This document shows positions 42,495 to 51,968 of a stretch of DNA of 64,000 nucleotides, one piece after another. The notes under the pieces are model-generated. The model was not told where the DNA came from and searched no databases. It saw only the letters and a list, made by a program, of their open reading frames with translations. The position numbers and the translations under genes are program-made. This DNA comes from Gemmatimonadota bacterium (lineage in GTDB: Bacteria; Gemmatimonadota; Gemmatimonadetes; Longimicrobiales; Gaopeijiaceae), in NCBI GenBank assembly GCA_041390125.1, contig JAWKQN010000004.1, forward strand, positions 186,001 to 250,000, given 5' to 3'. Positions within the stretch are counted from its first letter, which is position 1. Each line of letters begins with the position of its first letter.

Positions 42495-45049
42495 TCCAGC
42501 CGGCCGGCGGGACCCAGCTGGGCCTGCCCTCGGCGTCCGAACGGACGGCGAGGGAGCAGGCGTGGCTGTCCGACGCGCTCGACGCCGTCGTGGAGCTCAG
42601 TCGGTCGTTGGCCGGGGATGCCCGCAGCGACTACTCGCCCATCGACGTGTTCGCGGCCACGAAGCCGGTGCTCCGGCGGCTGGCGGAGTTCCAGACCGTG
42701 GCCTTCCTGAGCCTCGACCCCGACGGCGTCAGCTTCGAGATCGAGGACGTCGATCCCGGCCCGGCCGCCGAGCTGATCCGGCGCGAGCTCGACCATCTGG
42801 TCGGCGACGGCACGTTCGCCTGGTCGCTCTACCAGAACCGCCCGATCCTCGTGCCCGGTCACTTCGTGGGGCCCTGGGTGCTCCTGCACGTCCTGGCCAC
42901 GCCCACGCGCGTGCTCGGGATGTTCTTCGGTGCGCTGCCCAGCCACGCCTCGTTCGTGCCCGACGCGGCCCAGAAGATCCTCTCGGTGGTCCTCTTCAAC
43001 GCCGCGTCGGTGATGGAGAGCGGCCAGCTCTACCGTGAGCTGCGCCGGCACACGCAGAACCTCGAGGTGCTGGTCGAGGAGCGGACGCAGGAGCTTCGCA
43101 ACTCCCAGGAGGCGGCGCTTGCGGCCTCCAAGGCCAAGAGCGAGTTCCTGGCGAACATGAGCCACGAGATCCGGACCCCCATCAACGGCATCGTGGGCAT
43201 GAACTCGCTCATGCTGGCGGGTGATCTCGACGGTGAACAGCGCGAGCAGGCCGAGACCATCCAGCGCTCGGCGGACAACCTGCTCACGATCATCAACGAC
43301 ATCCTGGACTTCTCCAAGATCGAAGCGGGGCGCCTCACGCTGGAGGACGTCGCGTACGATCTCCACCAGACGGTCGAGGACGTCGTGGAGTTGCTGGCGC
43401 CGCGCGCGTACGAGAAGGGGCTGGAGCTGATCCTGCGCTACGCTCCGGATGCGCCGCGCGGTGTGTACGGCGACCCGGGACGGGTGCGGCAGGTCCTCGT
43501 GAACCTGGTCGGCAACGCGATCAAGTTCACGTCCGAAGGTCATGTGCTCGTCGACGTGTCGTGGAGCGGCAGCGAGGCCGGCGCAGGGCGCTTCCGGATG
43601 GCCGTCGAGGACACGGGCATCGGGATCGCCGAAGACAAGCTCCTCCACATGTTCGAGAAGTTCACGCAGGCGGACTCGTCGACCACCCGCAACTACGGCG
43701 GCACGGGGCTCGGCCTGTCGATCAGCCGCGAGCTGACGTCCCTGATGGGCGGCGAGCTGAGCGTGGAGAGCCGGCTCGGGTCGGGTTCGACCTTCTGGGC
43801 GTCTCTCCCGGCCCGCCTCGCCAACGAGATCGATCCGGCCCCGCGTCTGGGCGTGCCGCGGACGGCCTTCCTGGTCACGCCGTGCTTTCCGCTGCGCGAG
43901 ACGCTGCGGGAGCGGCTCCAGGCGATGGGCGCGCACGTCGTGGCGACCGACAGCGCCTCGGCATTGCGCGAGCGTCTGGCGCTCGAGCACGGCCGACGGT
44001 TCGACATCGGGCTCGTCGACTACCGTCTCGGCGACGAAGAGCTCCGCCGCATCGCGGCGTGGGCGCGGACCGCGCCGGCGACGCTCGGGTCGGTGCTGCA
44101 CCTGATGGCGCCCATGATGTTGCGCGACGAGGCGACCCTGCAGCTCGGGGAAGGCTACGAGCGCGTGTTCGCCAAGCCGTTGCGGGAGCGCAGGCTCTTC
44201 GACCTGCTCGCGGCCGAGCCGCGCGCCGTCCAGGGTCCGCGGCCGAGCTCGGAAGCCACCCATGCGGAGATCGCGCCCGCCCACGTGCTGTTGGTCGAGG
44301 ACGAGCCGGTCAACCAGAAGGTCGCCTCCAGCATGCTTCGCCGCCTGGGTCATCACGTCGACATCGTGGGCAACGGCGAGCAGGCCGTGGAGCGGCTGCT
44401 GTCGCGGGAGGGCGGCCACTACGACGTGGTCTTCATGGACTGCCAGATGCCGGTGCTGGACGGATACGAGGCCACGCGCCGGATCCGCCACGCCGAGCAG
44501 GGAGGCAACCGACCGCATCAGGTCATCGTGGCGCTCACCGCGAGCGCGCTGGAGAGCGACCGGGAGAAGTGCGTCGCAGCCGGGATGGACGACTTCCTGG
44601 CCAAACCCATCCGGCTGGAGGACATCGGCCGGGCGCTGGCGCGCTGGGTCGGTAGCGCTCCCGAGCCGTGGGAGGCCCCCCACACGGCCGAGACCCGTCC
44701 GGTGAAGGATGCCTTCGATCGCGACAGCGCCTTCGCCACGGTCGGTGAGGACGAAGAGCTCCTCTGGACGATCGTCGATCTGTTCCTCGAGGGGTGGGAG
44801 GAGCTGGAGGATCGGCTCGACCAGGCCCTGGCGGACGCCGACGCCGACGAGCTCAAGGCCGTGGCCCATCGCCTCCGGGGCAGCGCTGCCAACGTGGGCG
44901 CCCGGGCGGTGCACCGGGTGGCGGGTGAGCTGGAGCCGCGCTTCGCCAAGGGTGACCTGACCGTGGCGGTGCAGGGGGTGGCCCAGCTCAAGCAGGCCAT
45001 GTCGGACTTCCGCGAAGCCACGCACCTCATGCGGCCGGCGGGGATCTAG
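42491..45049 (+). CDS. Hybrid histidine kinase with receiver and Hpt domains
   Basis: An 852-residue cytoplasmic sensor kinase with no membrane helix. Order: N-terminal GAF-like sensor (about 20-180), coiled coil (185-215), HisKA with phospho-acceptor His225 in MSHEIRTPING, HATPase with N-box NLVGNAIKF (Asn342), DTGIGI and GGTGLGLSIS, a degenerate receiver (about 456-575, keeping DYRLG), a true receiver (598-715) with VEDE, phospho-acceptor Asp650 in FMDCQMPVLDGYEATR and Lys705, then an Hpt domain with His793 in AHRLRGSAANVGA. A complete intramolecular phosphorelay is therefore possible. The output partner is not encoded here; HDOD is coupled upstream. Confidence 0.93.
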   Translation: MIQPAGGTQLGLPSASERTAREQAWLSDALDAVVELSRSLAGDARSDYSPIDVFAATKPVLRRLAEFQTVAFLSLDPDGVSFEIEDVDPGPAAELIRRELDHLVGDGTFAWSLYQNRPILVPGHFVGPWVLLHVLATPTRVLGMFFGALPSHASFVPDAAQKILSVVLFNAASVMESGQLYRELRRHTQNLEVLVEERTQELRNSQEAALAASKAKSEFLANMSHEIRTPINGIVGMNSLMLAGDLDGEQREQAETIQRSADNLLTIINDILDFSKIEAGRLTLEDVAYDLHQTVEDVVELLAPRAYEKGLELILRYAPDAPRGVYGDPGRVRQVLVNLVGNAIKFTSEGHVLVDVSWSGSEAGAGRFRMAVEDTGIGIAEDKLLHMFEKFTQADSSTTRNYGGTGLGLSISRELTSLMGGELSVESRLGSGSTFWASLPARLANEIDPAPRLGVPRTAFLVTPCFPLRETLRERLQAMGAHVVATDSASALRERLALEHGRRFDIGLVDYRLGDEELRRIAAWARTAPATLGSVLHLMAPMMLRDEATLQLGEGYERVFAKPLRERRLFDLLAAEPRAVQGPRPSSEATHAEIAPAHVLLVEDEPVNQKVASSMLRRLGHHVDIVGNGEQAVERLLSREGGHYDVVFMDCQMPVLDGYEATRRIRHAEQGGNRPHQVIVALTASALESDREKCVAAGMDDFLAKPIRLEDIGRALARWVGSAPEPWEAPHTAETRPVKDAFDRDSAFATVGEDEELLWTIVDLFLEGWEELEDRLDQALADADADELKAVAHRLRGSAANVGARAVHRVAGELEPRFAKGDLTVAVQGVAQLKQAMSDFREATHLMRPAGI

Positions 45050-45194
45050 CCCGCCTCGCGCTCGCGGCAGGTGCAGGAAGGCGGCGGCCTGGCCGCTGGC
45101 ACCGAACTTGTCCCGCAGCCCGGCGTCGGTGTCGTCGGCGTGAAAGGCGGGTCGGTTGCCGGATCACAGGGAGAGGGGGGCGCGCCCCGGAGCC

Positions 45195-47351
45195 ATGCGG
45201 CTTCCGGGCGTTCGGCGTCGTGCGGCAGGCGGGCGGGGTGCCGTCCCCGCGCGGTGCGGACCATGGCGGCCCCGCCACGCTTCTGCGGCGGGCGTGCTGC
45301 TGTTCGCTTTCGCGGGTGCGGGCTGCGACACTCCGCTTCCGGCACCGCTCACCCGTGCCGACTCCCTCACCCTCGAGGCGCTGATTGCGTCCGACACCGC
45401 GGCCGTCGGGTCGGAGCTGATCCTCGAGGCGCACGCGTGGGCGGGCACCGACCCGGTGGCCGGGACGCCCGTCGTGTTCCGGATCCTCGAAGGCGGGGGC
45501 CGCCTCACCGGATCCGTCGTCCATACCGAAGCCGATGGTCGCGCGCGCACGCGGTGGGAGCTCGGCACCGTGCCGGGCCCGGCGCGGGTGGAGGCCAGCG
45601 TCCCGGTGGCCCGGGCCGAGCGAGCGGTCCTCCTGGTGGCGGGCCCCGCCGTCCACCTGGCCCGCGATTCTGCGGCCGCGCTGCCCACCGCTGCGGTCGG
45701 AACCAGCCTGGACGACCCGGTTCGGGTGCGGGTGCTCGACGCCTTCGGCAACGGCGCCCCCGGGGTGCGACTGGTCGGGGGTGCCGTCGACGTCGGTCCC
45801 ACCGACACGGTCTGGAGCGACGGGAACGGAGTGGCCGCCTTCACCTGGACCCTGGGGCCGCGCGCGGGGGTCCAGCGCTACCGTGTGGTCCTGCCGGGCC
45901 GGGACTCGGTCGAGGCGCACGCGCTCGGGCTGCCCGGATCCGCGCACGCCGTGGCGGTCGAGGCGGGAGACGGGCAGAGCGGGGAGGTAGGCGTGCCGCT
46001 TCCGACGCCGCTCGTCGTGCAGGTGCGCGACCGTTTCGGCAACGCCGTCCCCGGCGTCCCCGTGAGCTTCCAGGACTCGGCCCTGGCCGCCCCGATCCTG
46101 GAGGCCACGACCGACAGCGTCGGCCGGGCCGGGGTGGTCTGGACGCCCGGCCATCGAGCCGGCCCGCAGACGGTGTGGGGCTTCGCGACCGGCACCGATA
46201 CCGCCCGGATCGCGCTGACCGGTCGGCCGGGCGCTCCGGTGGGGCTGGGGGTGGTGGCGGGACAGGGACAGGTGGGGGCGGCCGGCGCCGTGTTGCCCGT
46301 CGAGCCCAGGGTCCGCGCGGTGGATGTCTGGAGCAACGCGGTGCCCGGCGTGCGCGTGGACTTCACCGTGGCCGAGGGCGGCGGCTCCCTCAGCCGCGAG
46401 AGCGCGATCACCGACGCCTCCGGGGACGCCGGCGCCGGCGCCTGGACCCTGGGCCCGCCGGGGGTGCAGCGGCTGCGCGCCACGCTGGTGGGCGTCCCCG
46501 CGGCGGTGGAGATCACGGCGACGGCCGAGGCGCCCGGTGGCGCGGGCTTCGCGCTCGAGGTCTGGACGCTCGGCGTCTGGAGCGTGGCCGACGCGGCCCT
46601 GCTCGACCAGGCGCGAGCCGCCTGGCAGGCGGCGCTCACCCAGGACCTTTCGGACGTCTCCTTCGCGGGCGCCGCGGCCCTCCCCGCGGGCGCCTGCGGC
46701 GTGTCCCATCCGGTTGTGTCCCACCGCGTCGACGACCTGCTCGTGCTGGTGGACATCGGCGCGCTCGACGGTCCGGGCGGTGCAGCCGCCCGCTCGGGGG
46801 TCTGCCGGATCCGGTCCGGGACGCTGCTGCCGGTCGTCTCCACCGTGCGCATCGACGCCTCCGACCTCGCCGCCGTACGCGCGGCCGGGCTCCTCGGCGA
46901 TCTTCTCCGCCACGAGATCGGCCACGCCCTGGGACTCGGGGTGTTCTGGCCCGCGGCCAACCTGCTGACCGGGGCGGGAGGCCCCGATCCGCTCTATCGC
47001 GGAACGCAGGGCACCGCGGCCTGGGCGCTGCTCGGCGGCAGCGGCTCCCCACCGGTCGAGAACACCGGGGGCGCGGGGGTTCGCGACGTCCACTGGCGGG
47101 AATCCGTCCTGGTGCGCGAGCTGATGACACCCGTGCTGACGCCGGGACCCAACCCCCTGAGCCTGCTGTCGCTGGGGGCGCTCCAGGACCTGGGCTACGG
47201 GGTCGACGCCTCGGCGGCCGAGCCCTACGCACCGGCACCCGGTCTCCCGGCCGTCCCCGGCGCACCGGGATTCCGCGACGAGGTGTGGCTCGGGGCGCCG
47301 GTGTCCGTGGACGCCTCGGGCCGGCCGCAGGGCGGCGTCCCCGGGGGTTGA
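45195..47351 (+). CDS. Lipoprotein with Big-1 Ig-like repeats and metalloprotease domain
   Basis: A 718-residue protein from ATG 45195. A hydrophobic stretch ends in the lipobox AFAGAGC (Cys44). It then has three to four Ig-like Big-1-type repeats, each with the signature VRVLDAFGNGAPGV, VQVRDRFGNAVPGVPVSF or VRAVDVWSNAVPGVRVDF and closing with a WTLGP-type strand. The C-terminal ~250 residues resemble leishmanolysin/gluzincin proteases, with HEIGHALGLGVFW (His573, Glu574, His577) and a later VRELMTPVLTPGPNPLS. Probably a surface-displayed zinc peptidase; the substrate is unknown. TTG 45156 is an alternative start. Confidence 0.82.
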   Translation: MRLPGVRRRAAGGRGAVPARCGPWRPRHASAAGVLLFAFAGAGCDTPLPAPLTRADSLTLEALIASDTAAVGSELILEAHAWAGTDPVAGTPVVFRILEGGGRLTGSVVHTEADGRARTRWELGTVPGPARVEASVPVARAERAVLLVAGPAVHLARDSAAALPTAAVGTSLDDPVRVRVLDAFGNGAPGVRLVGGAVDVGPTDTVWSDGNGVAAFTWTLGPRAGVQRYRVVLPGRDSVEAHALGLPGSAHAVAVEAGDGQSGEVGVPLPTPLVVQVRDRFGNAVPGVPVSFQDSALAAPILEATTDSVGRAGVVWTPGHRAGPQTVWGFATGTDTARIALTGRPGAPVGLGVVAGQGQVGAAGAVLPVEPRVRAVDVWSNAVPGVRVDFTVAEGGGSLSRESAITDASGDAGAGAWTLGPPGVQRLRATLVGVPAAVEITATAEAPGGAGFALEVWTLGVWSVADAALLDQARAAWQAALTQDLSDVSFAGAAALPAGACGVSHPVVSHRVDDLLVLVDIGALDGPGGAAARSGVCRIRSGTLLPVVSTVRIDASDLAAVRAAGLLGDLLRHEIGHALGLGVFWPAANLLTGAGGPDPLYRGTQGTAAWALLGGSGSPPVENTGGAGVRDVHWRESVLVRELMTPVLTPGPNPLSLLSLGALQDLGYGVDASAAEPYAPAPGLPAVPGAPGFRDEVWLGAPVSVDASGRPQGGVPGG

Positions 47352-47482
47352 TGGGCACGACCTGTCACGATCGGCACGCGGGTGCGTAGGTCCCTGACGT
47401 GCGCCGGGGCAGCGCGGGGGTGCCGTGGCGCGGGGACGCCCGTAGACTGAGGGCACGTCACCCCGAACCCGGAGGTCCGAAG

Positions 47483-47875
47483 ATGTCCCGATTCCGTGGA
47501 GCCGCGTGGGTCCTGGGCCTCGCGTTGCTCGGTCTCGCCTGCGCGAGCGGTGGAGGCGGTGGGTCCAGCCGCAATCCCAACGTGATCCGTCCGGAGGAGC
47601 TGGCCGAGATCCCGAACGGCAGCGCGTTCGAGGCGGTGCAGCGGCTTCGGCCGCGCTGGCTGCGCACGCGGGGGATGTCGAGCCCGAGCGCCGGCGCCGA
47701 CTTTGCCCAGGTCTTCATCGACAACGCGCCGTCGGGCGGACCCGACGCGTTGCAGCGCATCGTGGTTCAGGACATCGACTCGCTCGTGTTCATGAGCGCG
47801 AGCGACGCCACCACGCGCTACGGCACCGGCTTCACGGGCGGGCTGATCAAGGTCTTCACGAAGGGCGGCCGCTGA
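47483..47875 (+). CDS. Small lipoprotein resembling a TonB-receptor plug domain
   Basis: A 130-residue protein; GGAGG precedes the ATG by 7-8 bases. It has signal peptide and lipobox (LALLGLACASG), a Gly/Ser linker, then IRPEELAEIPNGSAFEAVQRLRPRWLRTRG and VFIDNAPSG...IDSLVFMSASDATTRYGTGFTGGLIKVFTK. The last parts follow the plug-domain pattern of TonB-dependent receptors (EAV-rlRPrwL, YG--f-gGlI-v-TK) but there is no barrel. Such free plug-like lipoproteins occur repeatedly in Gemmatimonadota. Function unknown. Confidence 0.75.
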   Translation: MSRFRGAAWVLGLALLGLACASGGGGGSSRNPNVIRPEELAEIPNGSAFEAVQRLRPRWLRTRGMSSPSAGADFAQVFIDNAPSGGPDALQRIVVQDIDSLVFMSASDATTRYGTGFTGGLIKVFTKGGR

Positions 47876-48782
47876 CGCGACTCGCGTCCAGCCGCCGGTA
47901 GGCCGCGACCGACTCCGGGTGTGGGTCGTCGCGCCCGTTGGGCTCGCCGCTCTCCAGGTTCCGGTTCTCGAGGGACTCGAGGCCGGTGTCGATGAGCACC
48001 CGCATGCGGTCGGGGAACCGCGCCGCTTCCTCGGTCGCCTCGGTGACCAGCCAGGCGGGCGGACGGCGCGGGGCGAGGAACCCCCGCAGGGCGCTCCCCG
48101 TTCGCGTGAACTGGCGCGCCAGACCCACCAACCCACGCACGGCCAGCTGGGGTCGCCCGCGGGAGAGCCCCCGGGCGCGGTCGAGCACCTGGAGGGCCCA
48201 GGGCCAGCGTGCCGTGCGCACCGTCGCGGTGCGGTGGCTCTCCAGGACGATCCGCTCCTCGAGCGGGATCCCGTAGGCGCGCCGGAAGGCGTCGGTGAGA
48301 AAGCCCACCGTGCGTGCGTCGAACAGAGGTCGGGTGGGCGGGCGCGGGATGTCGGGGTCCGCGCGGAGCGTGAGGATGTCCAGGCCCACTTCCACGCTCA
48401 CGTGGGTCTCCACATCCTCGAGCGCGTTCAGGCGTACAGAGGGATCCCCCCGCACCACCTCGCCGCAGGCGTGGCCCACACGCGGATGCAGGACCACATC
48501 CCCGACCAGGTGCGCCGCCCAGCCCCACGCATACGCCGCTTCGCGCTCGTCACGGGCGCCGCGGGCCAGCTCCCGTAGCAGCCCTGCCGGCTCCACATAG
48601 TGGGCCAGCACCGAGAGGAACCGGTCGGTGCCCGGAACGAACCCCAGATCGGGCCCCATGCTGCCGTGCAGGAAGGCGTCGACCGTGTGGGGAGCGATCC
48701 GGAAGGGGGCCGTGGAGGGAGCGGATTCCCACTCGCGCAGGGCGCGCCCGGCGAGCGCGAGATGGATGGTGGCGCACGGCAT
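47856..48782 (-). CDS. Zinc-dependent phospholipase C-like protein
   Basis: A 308-residue protein. The start at 48782 gives MPCATIHLALAGRAL with the first conserved His at residue 7. Other metal-ligand blocks are HTVDAFLHGSMGPDLGF, SVLAHYVEP and WGWAAHLVGDVVLHPRVGH, the pattern of the bacterial zinc-dependent phospholipase C/S1-P1-like superfamily. No signal peptide is apparent, so it may act in the cytoplasm; substrate unknown. It lies 44 bp after ppk1 on the same strand and its 3' end overlaps the convergent lipoprotein gene by 20 bp. Confidence 0.8.
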   Translation of the reverse strand: MPCATIHLALAGRALREWESAPSTAPFRIAPHTVDAFLHGSMGPDLGFVPGTDRFLSVLAHYVEPAGLLRELARGARDEREAAYAWGWAAHLVGDVVLHPRVGHACGEVVRGDPSVRLNALEDVETHVSVEVGLDILTLRADPDIPRPPTRPLFDARTVGFLTDAFRRAYGIPLEERIVLESHRTATVRTARWPWALQVLDRARGLSRGRPQLAVRGLVGLARQFTRTGSALRGFLAPRRPPAWLVTEATEEAARFPDRMRVLIDTGLESLENRNLESGEPNGRDDPHPESVAAYRRLDASRVSGRPS

Positions 48783-48826
48783 GATGATCGAATCGAAGCG
48801 TGGAGCGGGAGCGGAGGTGGACGCGA

Positions 48827-51097
48827 CTAGCGGCGATTGCGCCGTCCGAGCGGCTGGGAGCGACGGTGTCGGAGTCGTGAGGCTTCGCGACGCTGCGAGG
48901 AGACACGCTCGATCATGAGCGCCTGCGAGCTCTTCGCTTCCAGGTCCTCCATCGGGGCCCGCAGCACGTAGCTGCCGTCCGACTGCATCTCCCACCCGCC
49001 ACGCCGGTCCGCGAGCTGCGTGTCCAGCACGAAACGCAGTTGCGCGCGCAGATCCGCATCCTCCACCGGGGCCAGGACCTCGACCCGGCCCTGGAGGTTG
49101 CGCGTCATACAGTCGGCGGAGCCGATGTAGTACTCCTCGTCCCCCCCGTTGCGGAACCAGTAGACGCGGCCGTGCTCGAGGAAGCGTCCGATGATGCTGA
49201 CGACCCGGATGGTCTCGCTCAACCCCGGCACGTGGGGCCGGAGCCGACACGTATCGCGCACGATGAGATCGATGGGCACGCCGGCCATCGAGGCGCGGTA
49301 GAGCGCGCGGACGATGTCGGGGTCCTCGAGCGCGTTCATCTTCATCTGGATGCCGGCCGGCCGACCCGCACCGTGCACGTCGATCTCGCGGTCGATCTTC
49401 TCGAGGAGCGCGGCCTTGAGGATCTTGGGCGCCGGCAGCAGCCGTCGGAAGCGCCGCTTGGGCTTGAAGCCGGTCGTCAGGTAGTTGAAGAGCTCGGTCA
49501 GATCCTGACCGATGCGGCGGCTGGCGGTGAGCAGACCGAAGTCCGTGTAGCGACGGGCCGTGCCGGCGTGGTAGTTCCCGGTGCCGATGTGCGCGTAGCG
49601 GCGGATCCCGTCGGGATCCTGCCGGACCACGAGGATCACCTTGCAGTGCGTCTTCAGGCCGACCACGCCGTACGTGACATGGATCCCCACTTCTTCGAGA
49701 CGGTTGGCCCAGCGGATGTTCGCGGCCTCGTCGAAGCTGGCCTTGATCTCCACGGCCACCGCGACCTGCTTGCCGTTGCGGGCGGCCTCGATGAGGTGGT
49801 CCACCGCCTTGGAGTCCTCCGACGTGCGGTAGAGCGTCATCTTGATGGCCCGCACCTCGGGGTCGCGGCTCGCCTCGCTCAGGAAGCGCTCCACGGACGT
49901 GGCGTAGGACTGGTACGGGTGCTGGAGCAGGATGGGCCCGGCCTCCCGGATGCTCTTGAAGATCGAGCGGTCCGGCTTGAGGGCGGGATGGTCCGTCGGA
50001 TGGTGCGCCGGCTCGCGCAGGTCGGGGAGATCGAGGTCTGCGATCTCCATGAGGTCACGCAGTCCCTGCAGCCCACCGATCTCGAACACCTCCGACGGCC
50101 GGAGCCCCAGCTCGTGTGTCAGCAGGCGCAGGTGCGCGGGCTCGATGCTGCGGCTGACCTGGAGGCGCACGACCGGCGCGAACTTGCGATCGCGCAGCTC
50201 CGATTCGATCAGCTCCATCAGGTCCTCGGCGCTCTCCTCCTCCCGCTCGGTGTTCGCGTTGCGCGTGACGCGGAAGATGGAGCAGGAGTCGACCGACATG
50301 CCCGGGAAGAGCACGTCCAGGTTGTCGATCAACACCTGTTCGATGGGGACGAAATCGAGCGTGCCCTCCAGGCGCAGGAAGCGCGGCGTCCCCGCGCCCA
50401 CCGGGACCTTCACGCGAGCCAGCGAGACCTCCTCGTTCGACGGGTCGCGCAGGCTCAGGACCAGGTTGAGCGAGAGATTGGAGATGAAGGGGAACGGGTG
50501 CGCGGGGTCGGTGGCCTGCGGCGTGACCAGCGGGTGGATGTGCGTCAGGTAGTAGCGGCGGAGCGCCTTGCGTCGCTCCTCCGGCAGTTGCGAGGGTCGC
50601 AGGAAGCGGATCCCCTTCTCGAGCAGGAGCGCCTCGAGGTCGCGAACGATGGTGCGGAGACGGGCGTCGAGCAGGCGGATCAGCGCGAAGCACTGGTGGA
50701 TCTGCTCCTCCGGCGTGCGACCGTCCACCGTGCGCTCGCTCACGCCGGCGCCCAACTGCTGCTTGAGACCGCCGATCCGCTTCATGACGAAGTCGTCGAT
50801 GTTGGATCCGACGATGGCGGCGAAGCGGATGCGCTCGAGCAGCGGATTGCGGGGATCCTCCGCCTCGTTCACGACGCGGAAGTAGAAGTTGAGGAGCGTG
50901 AGCTCGCGATTCAGGTAGAGCGAGGCCGCGGAGAGATCGGGCGGGACCTGGGCGTCGACCGACGAATCCAGCTCGGCCGGCGTGGTGGGCAGGGACGCTC
51001 CCGGGCTGGGCGGGACCAGGCGCAGCCGACCCTCGGGCGCCTCGGGGGCCGGTACGGCCTCGGCGTCGGTCCGGGGAAGGGGAAGGTCACTGCTCAT
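48827..51097 (-). CDS. ppk1: Polyphosphate kinase 1
   Basis: A 756-residue PPK1 that makes polyphosphate from ATP. After a Pro-rich N-terminal extension (about 55 residues) come SLYLNRELTLLNFYFRVVNEAEDPRNPLLER in family form, IVGSNIDDFVMKRIGGL, HPLVTPQATDPAHPFPFISNLSLNL, LLQHPYQSY, the phospho-His region VGLKTHCKVILVVR and YAHIGTGNYHAGTARRYTDFGLLT, then GSADCMTRNLQGRVEVL. Length is usual. With PPK2 at 58681-59583 the window has both synthesis and nucleotide-recycling arms of polyphosphate metabolism. Confidence 0.97.
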   Translation of the reverse strand: MSSDLPLPRTDAEAVPAPEAPEGRLRLVPPSPGASLPTTPAELDSSVDAQVPPDLSAASLYLNRELTLLNFYFRVVNEAEDPRNPLLERIRFAAIVGSNIDDFVMKRIGGLKQQLGAGVSERTVDGRTPEEQIHQCFALIRLLDARLRTIVRDLEALLLEKGIRFLRPSQLPEERRKALRRYYLTHIHPLVTPQATDPAHPFPFISNLSLNLVLSLRDPSNEEVSLARVKVPVGAGTPRFLRLEGTLDFVPIEQVLIDNLDVLFPGMSVDSCSIFRVTRNANTEREEESAEDLMELIESELRDRKFAPVVRLQVSRSIEPAHLRLLTHELGLRPSEVFEIGGLQGLRDLMEIADLDLPDLREPAHHPTDHPALKPDRSIFKSIREAGPILLQHPYQSYATSVERFLSEASRDPEVRAIKMTLYRTSEDSKAVDHLIEAARNGKQVAVAVEIKASFDEAANIRWANRLEEVGIHVTYGVVGLKTHCKVILVVRQDPDGIRRYAHIGTGNYHAGTARRYTDFGLLTASRRIGQDLTELFNYLTTGFKPKRRFRRLLPAPKILKAALLEKIDREIDVHGAGRPAGIQMKMNALEDPDIVRALYRASMAGVPIDLIVRDTCRLRPHVPGLSETIRVVSIIGRFLEHGRVYWFRNGGDEEYYIGSADCMTRNLQGRVEVLAPVEDADLRAQLRFVLDTQLADRRGGWEMQSDGSYVLRAPMEDLEAKSSQALMIERVSSQRREASRLRHRRSQPLGRRNRR

Positions 51098-51192
51098 GGG
51101 CGTTGCTCCTCGCCTGCGCGGGCGCTCCGGACAGGACCCGGGCGGCGGTCGGGCCGTGGGTCGAAGCCTGCTGTCCGGGAGCCGGTCAGCAA

Positions 51193-51239
51193 CCCCCGTA
51201 CCCGCGGGCGGCCGGATGCGGTCCGGCCGCCACCGGGGG
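51193..51239 (-). terminator. Terminator of the XRE-type regulator gene
   Basis: GGCGGCCGGA (51207-51216) pairs perfectly with TCCGGCCGCC (51222-51231), flanked by a second stem CCCCCG (51193-51198)/CGGGGG (51234-51239). It starts within 3 bp of the regulator's stop on the minus strand. There is no obvious T-tract. Confidence 0.6.
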
Positions 51240-51241
51240 CG

Positions 51242-51916
51242 TCAATGCAGCGGATCCGTGACCAGGGGCTCGGACCAGTTGGGATTGGGCATGAGCGCGT
51301 GGAGCGCCTGGCAGATCCCGAGCACGTAGCTCTCCATCTGCCACTGGTGCAACTCGGACGTACGGACCGTCCCCGCGACTGCGTTGACCAGAGGGCCGGC
51401 CAACGCCTTGCCCACGAACCGGCCGACGTACGGGCGCGTGGGCGGGGTCTTGCCCGCCAGGCGTGCTCGCAGCTCGGCGTCGCGGTGCAGCCGCTCGCAG
51501 GTCTTCAGCACCATGGCGGTCGCGAGCGGGGGCAGATTGGTGTAGTGCCAGAACACCTCCCGCAGCGCGCCCTCGAACTCCACGACCCCGCCCGCCTCGG
51601 GAGCCGCTTCCGCGGTCTTCCGGATCTGGGGGTCGGTGGGCCAGGGCTGGCCGCGCCCGGTGGCCAGCCACTCCAGGCTGGCTCCGAACCGCTCCGCGAC
51701 CCGGACCAGGTAGTCGACCGGGGGGTCGCGGTCCGTGTGGTAGTTGCGGACGGCCTCGTAGCTGACCCGGAACCGTCCGTCCTCGGTGATCTCGCGCCAG
51801 AAGTCGCGGAGGGTGCGACGACCCGTCCGCAGGCGGACCTCTTCGAGCCTGCGCGACACCCCGCCAGGGGGCGCGCCGGCCGTCGCCCGGGGGGGGCTGG
51901 GGGCCTGGGCGTACAC
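51242..51916 (-). CDS. XRE/CI-type helix-turn-helix regulator
   Basis: A 224-residue protein with GTG start preceded by GGAAGGAG at good spacing. Residues ~20-90 form a helix-turn-helix (RLEEVRLRTGRRTLRDFW, FRVSYEAVRNYHTDRDPPVDYLVRVAERFGASLEWLATG in pieces), ending with the LEWLATG motif of CI-like repressors. The C-terminal ~120 residues are helical and unfamiliar, perhaps for ligand binding or dimerisation. It is divergent from the selenoprotein-hutH-hutU genes, with GTTTACGGGAC repeats between, so it is a candidate regulator of them. No autocleavage site is seen. Confidence 0.8.
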   Translation of the reverse strand: MYAQAPSPPRATAGAPPGGVSRRLEEVRLRTGRRTLRDFWREITEDGRFRVSYEAVRNYHTDRDPPVDYLVRVAERFGASLEWLATGRGQPWPTDPQIRKTAEAAPEAGGVVEFEGALREVFWHYTNLPPLATAMVLKTCERLHRDAELRARLAGKTPPTRPYVGRFVGKALAGPLVNAVAGTVRTSELHQWQMESYVLGICQALHALMPNPNWSEPLVTDPLH

Positions 51917-51968
51917 GGGGGACTCCTTCCCGACCGAAAGGCGGGTCCCCCCGCCTCCGACGTTGGAT

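Noticed and set aside
42260..45025. Minus-strand frame of ~920 codons opposite the histidine kinase
   Set aside because: The plus strand encodes every canonical kinase, receiver and Hpt motif; the antisense text is noise.
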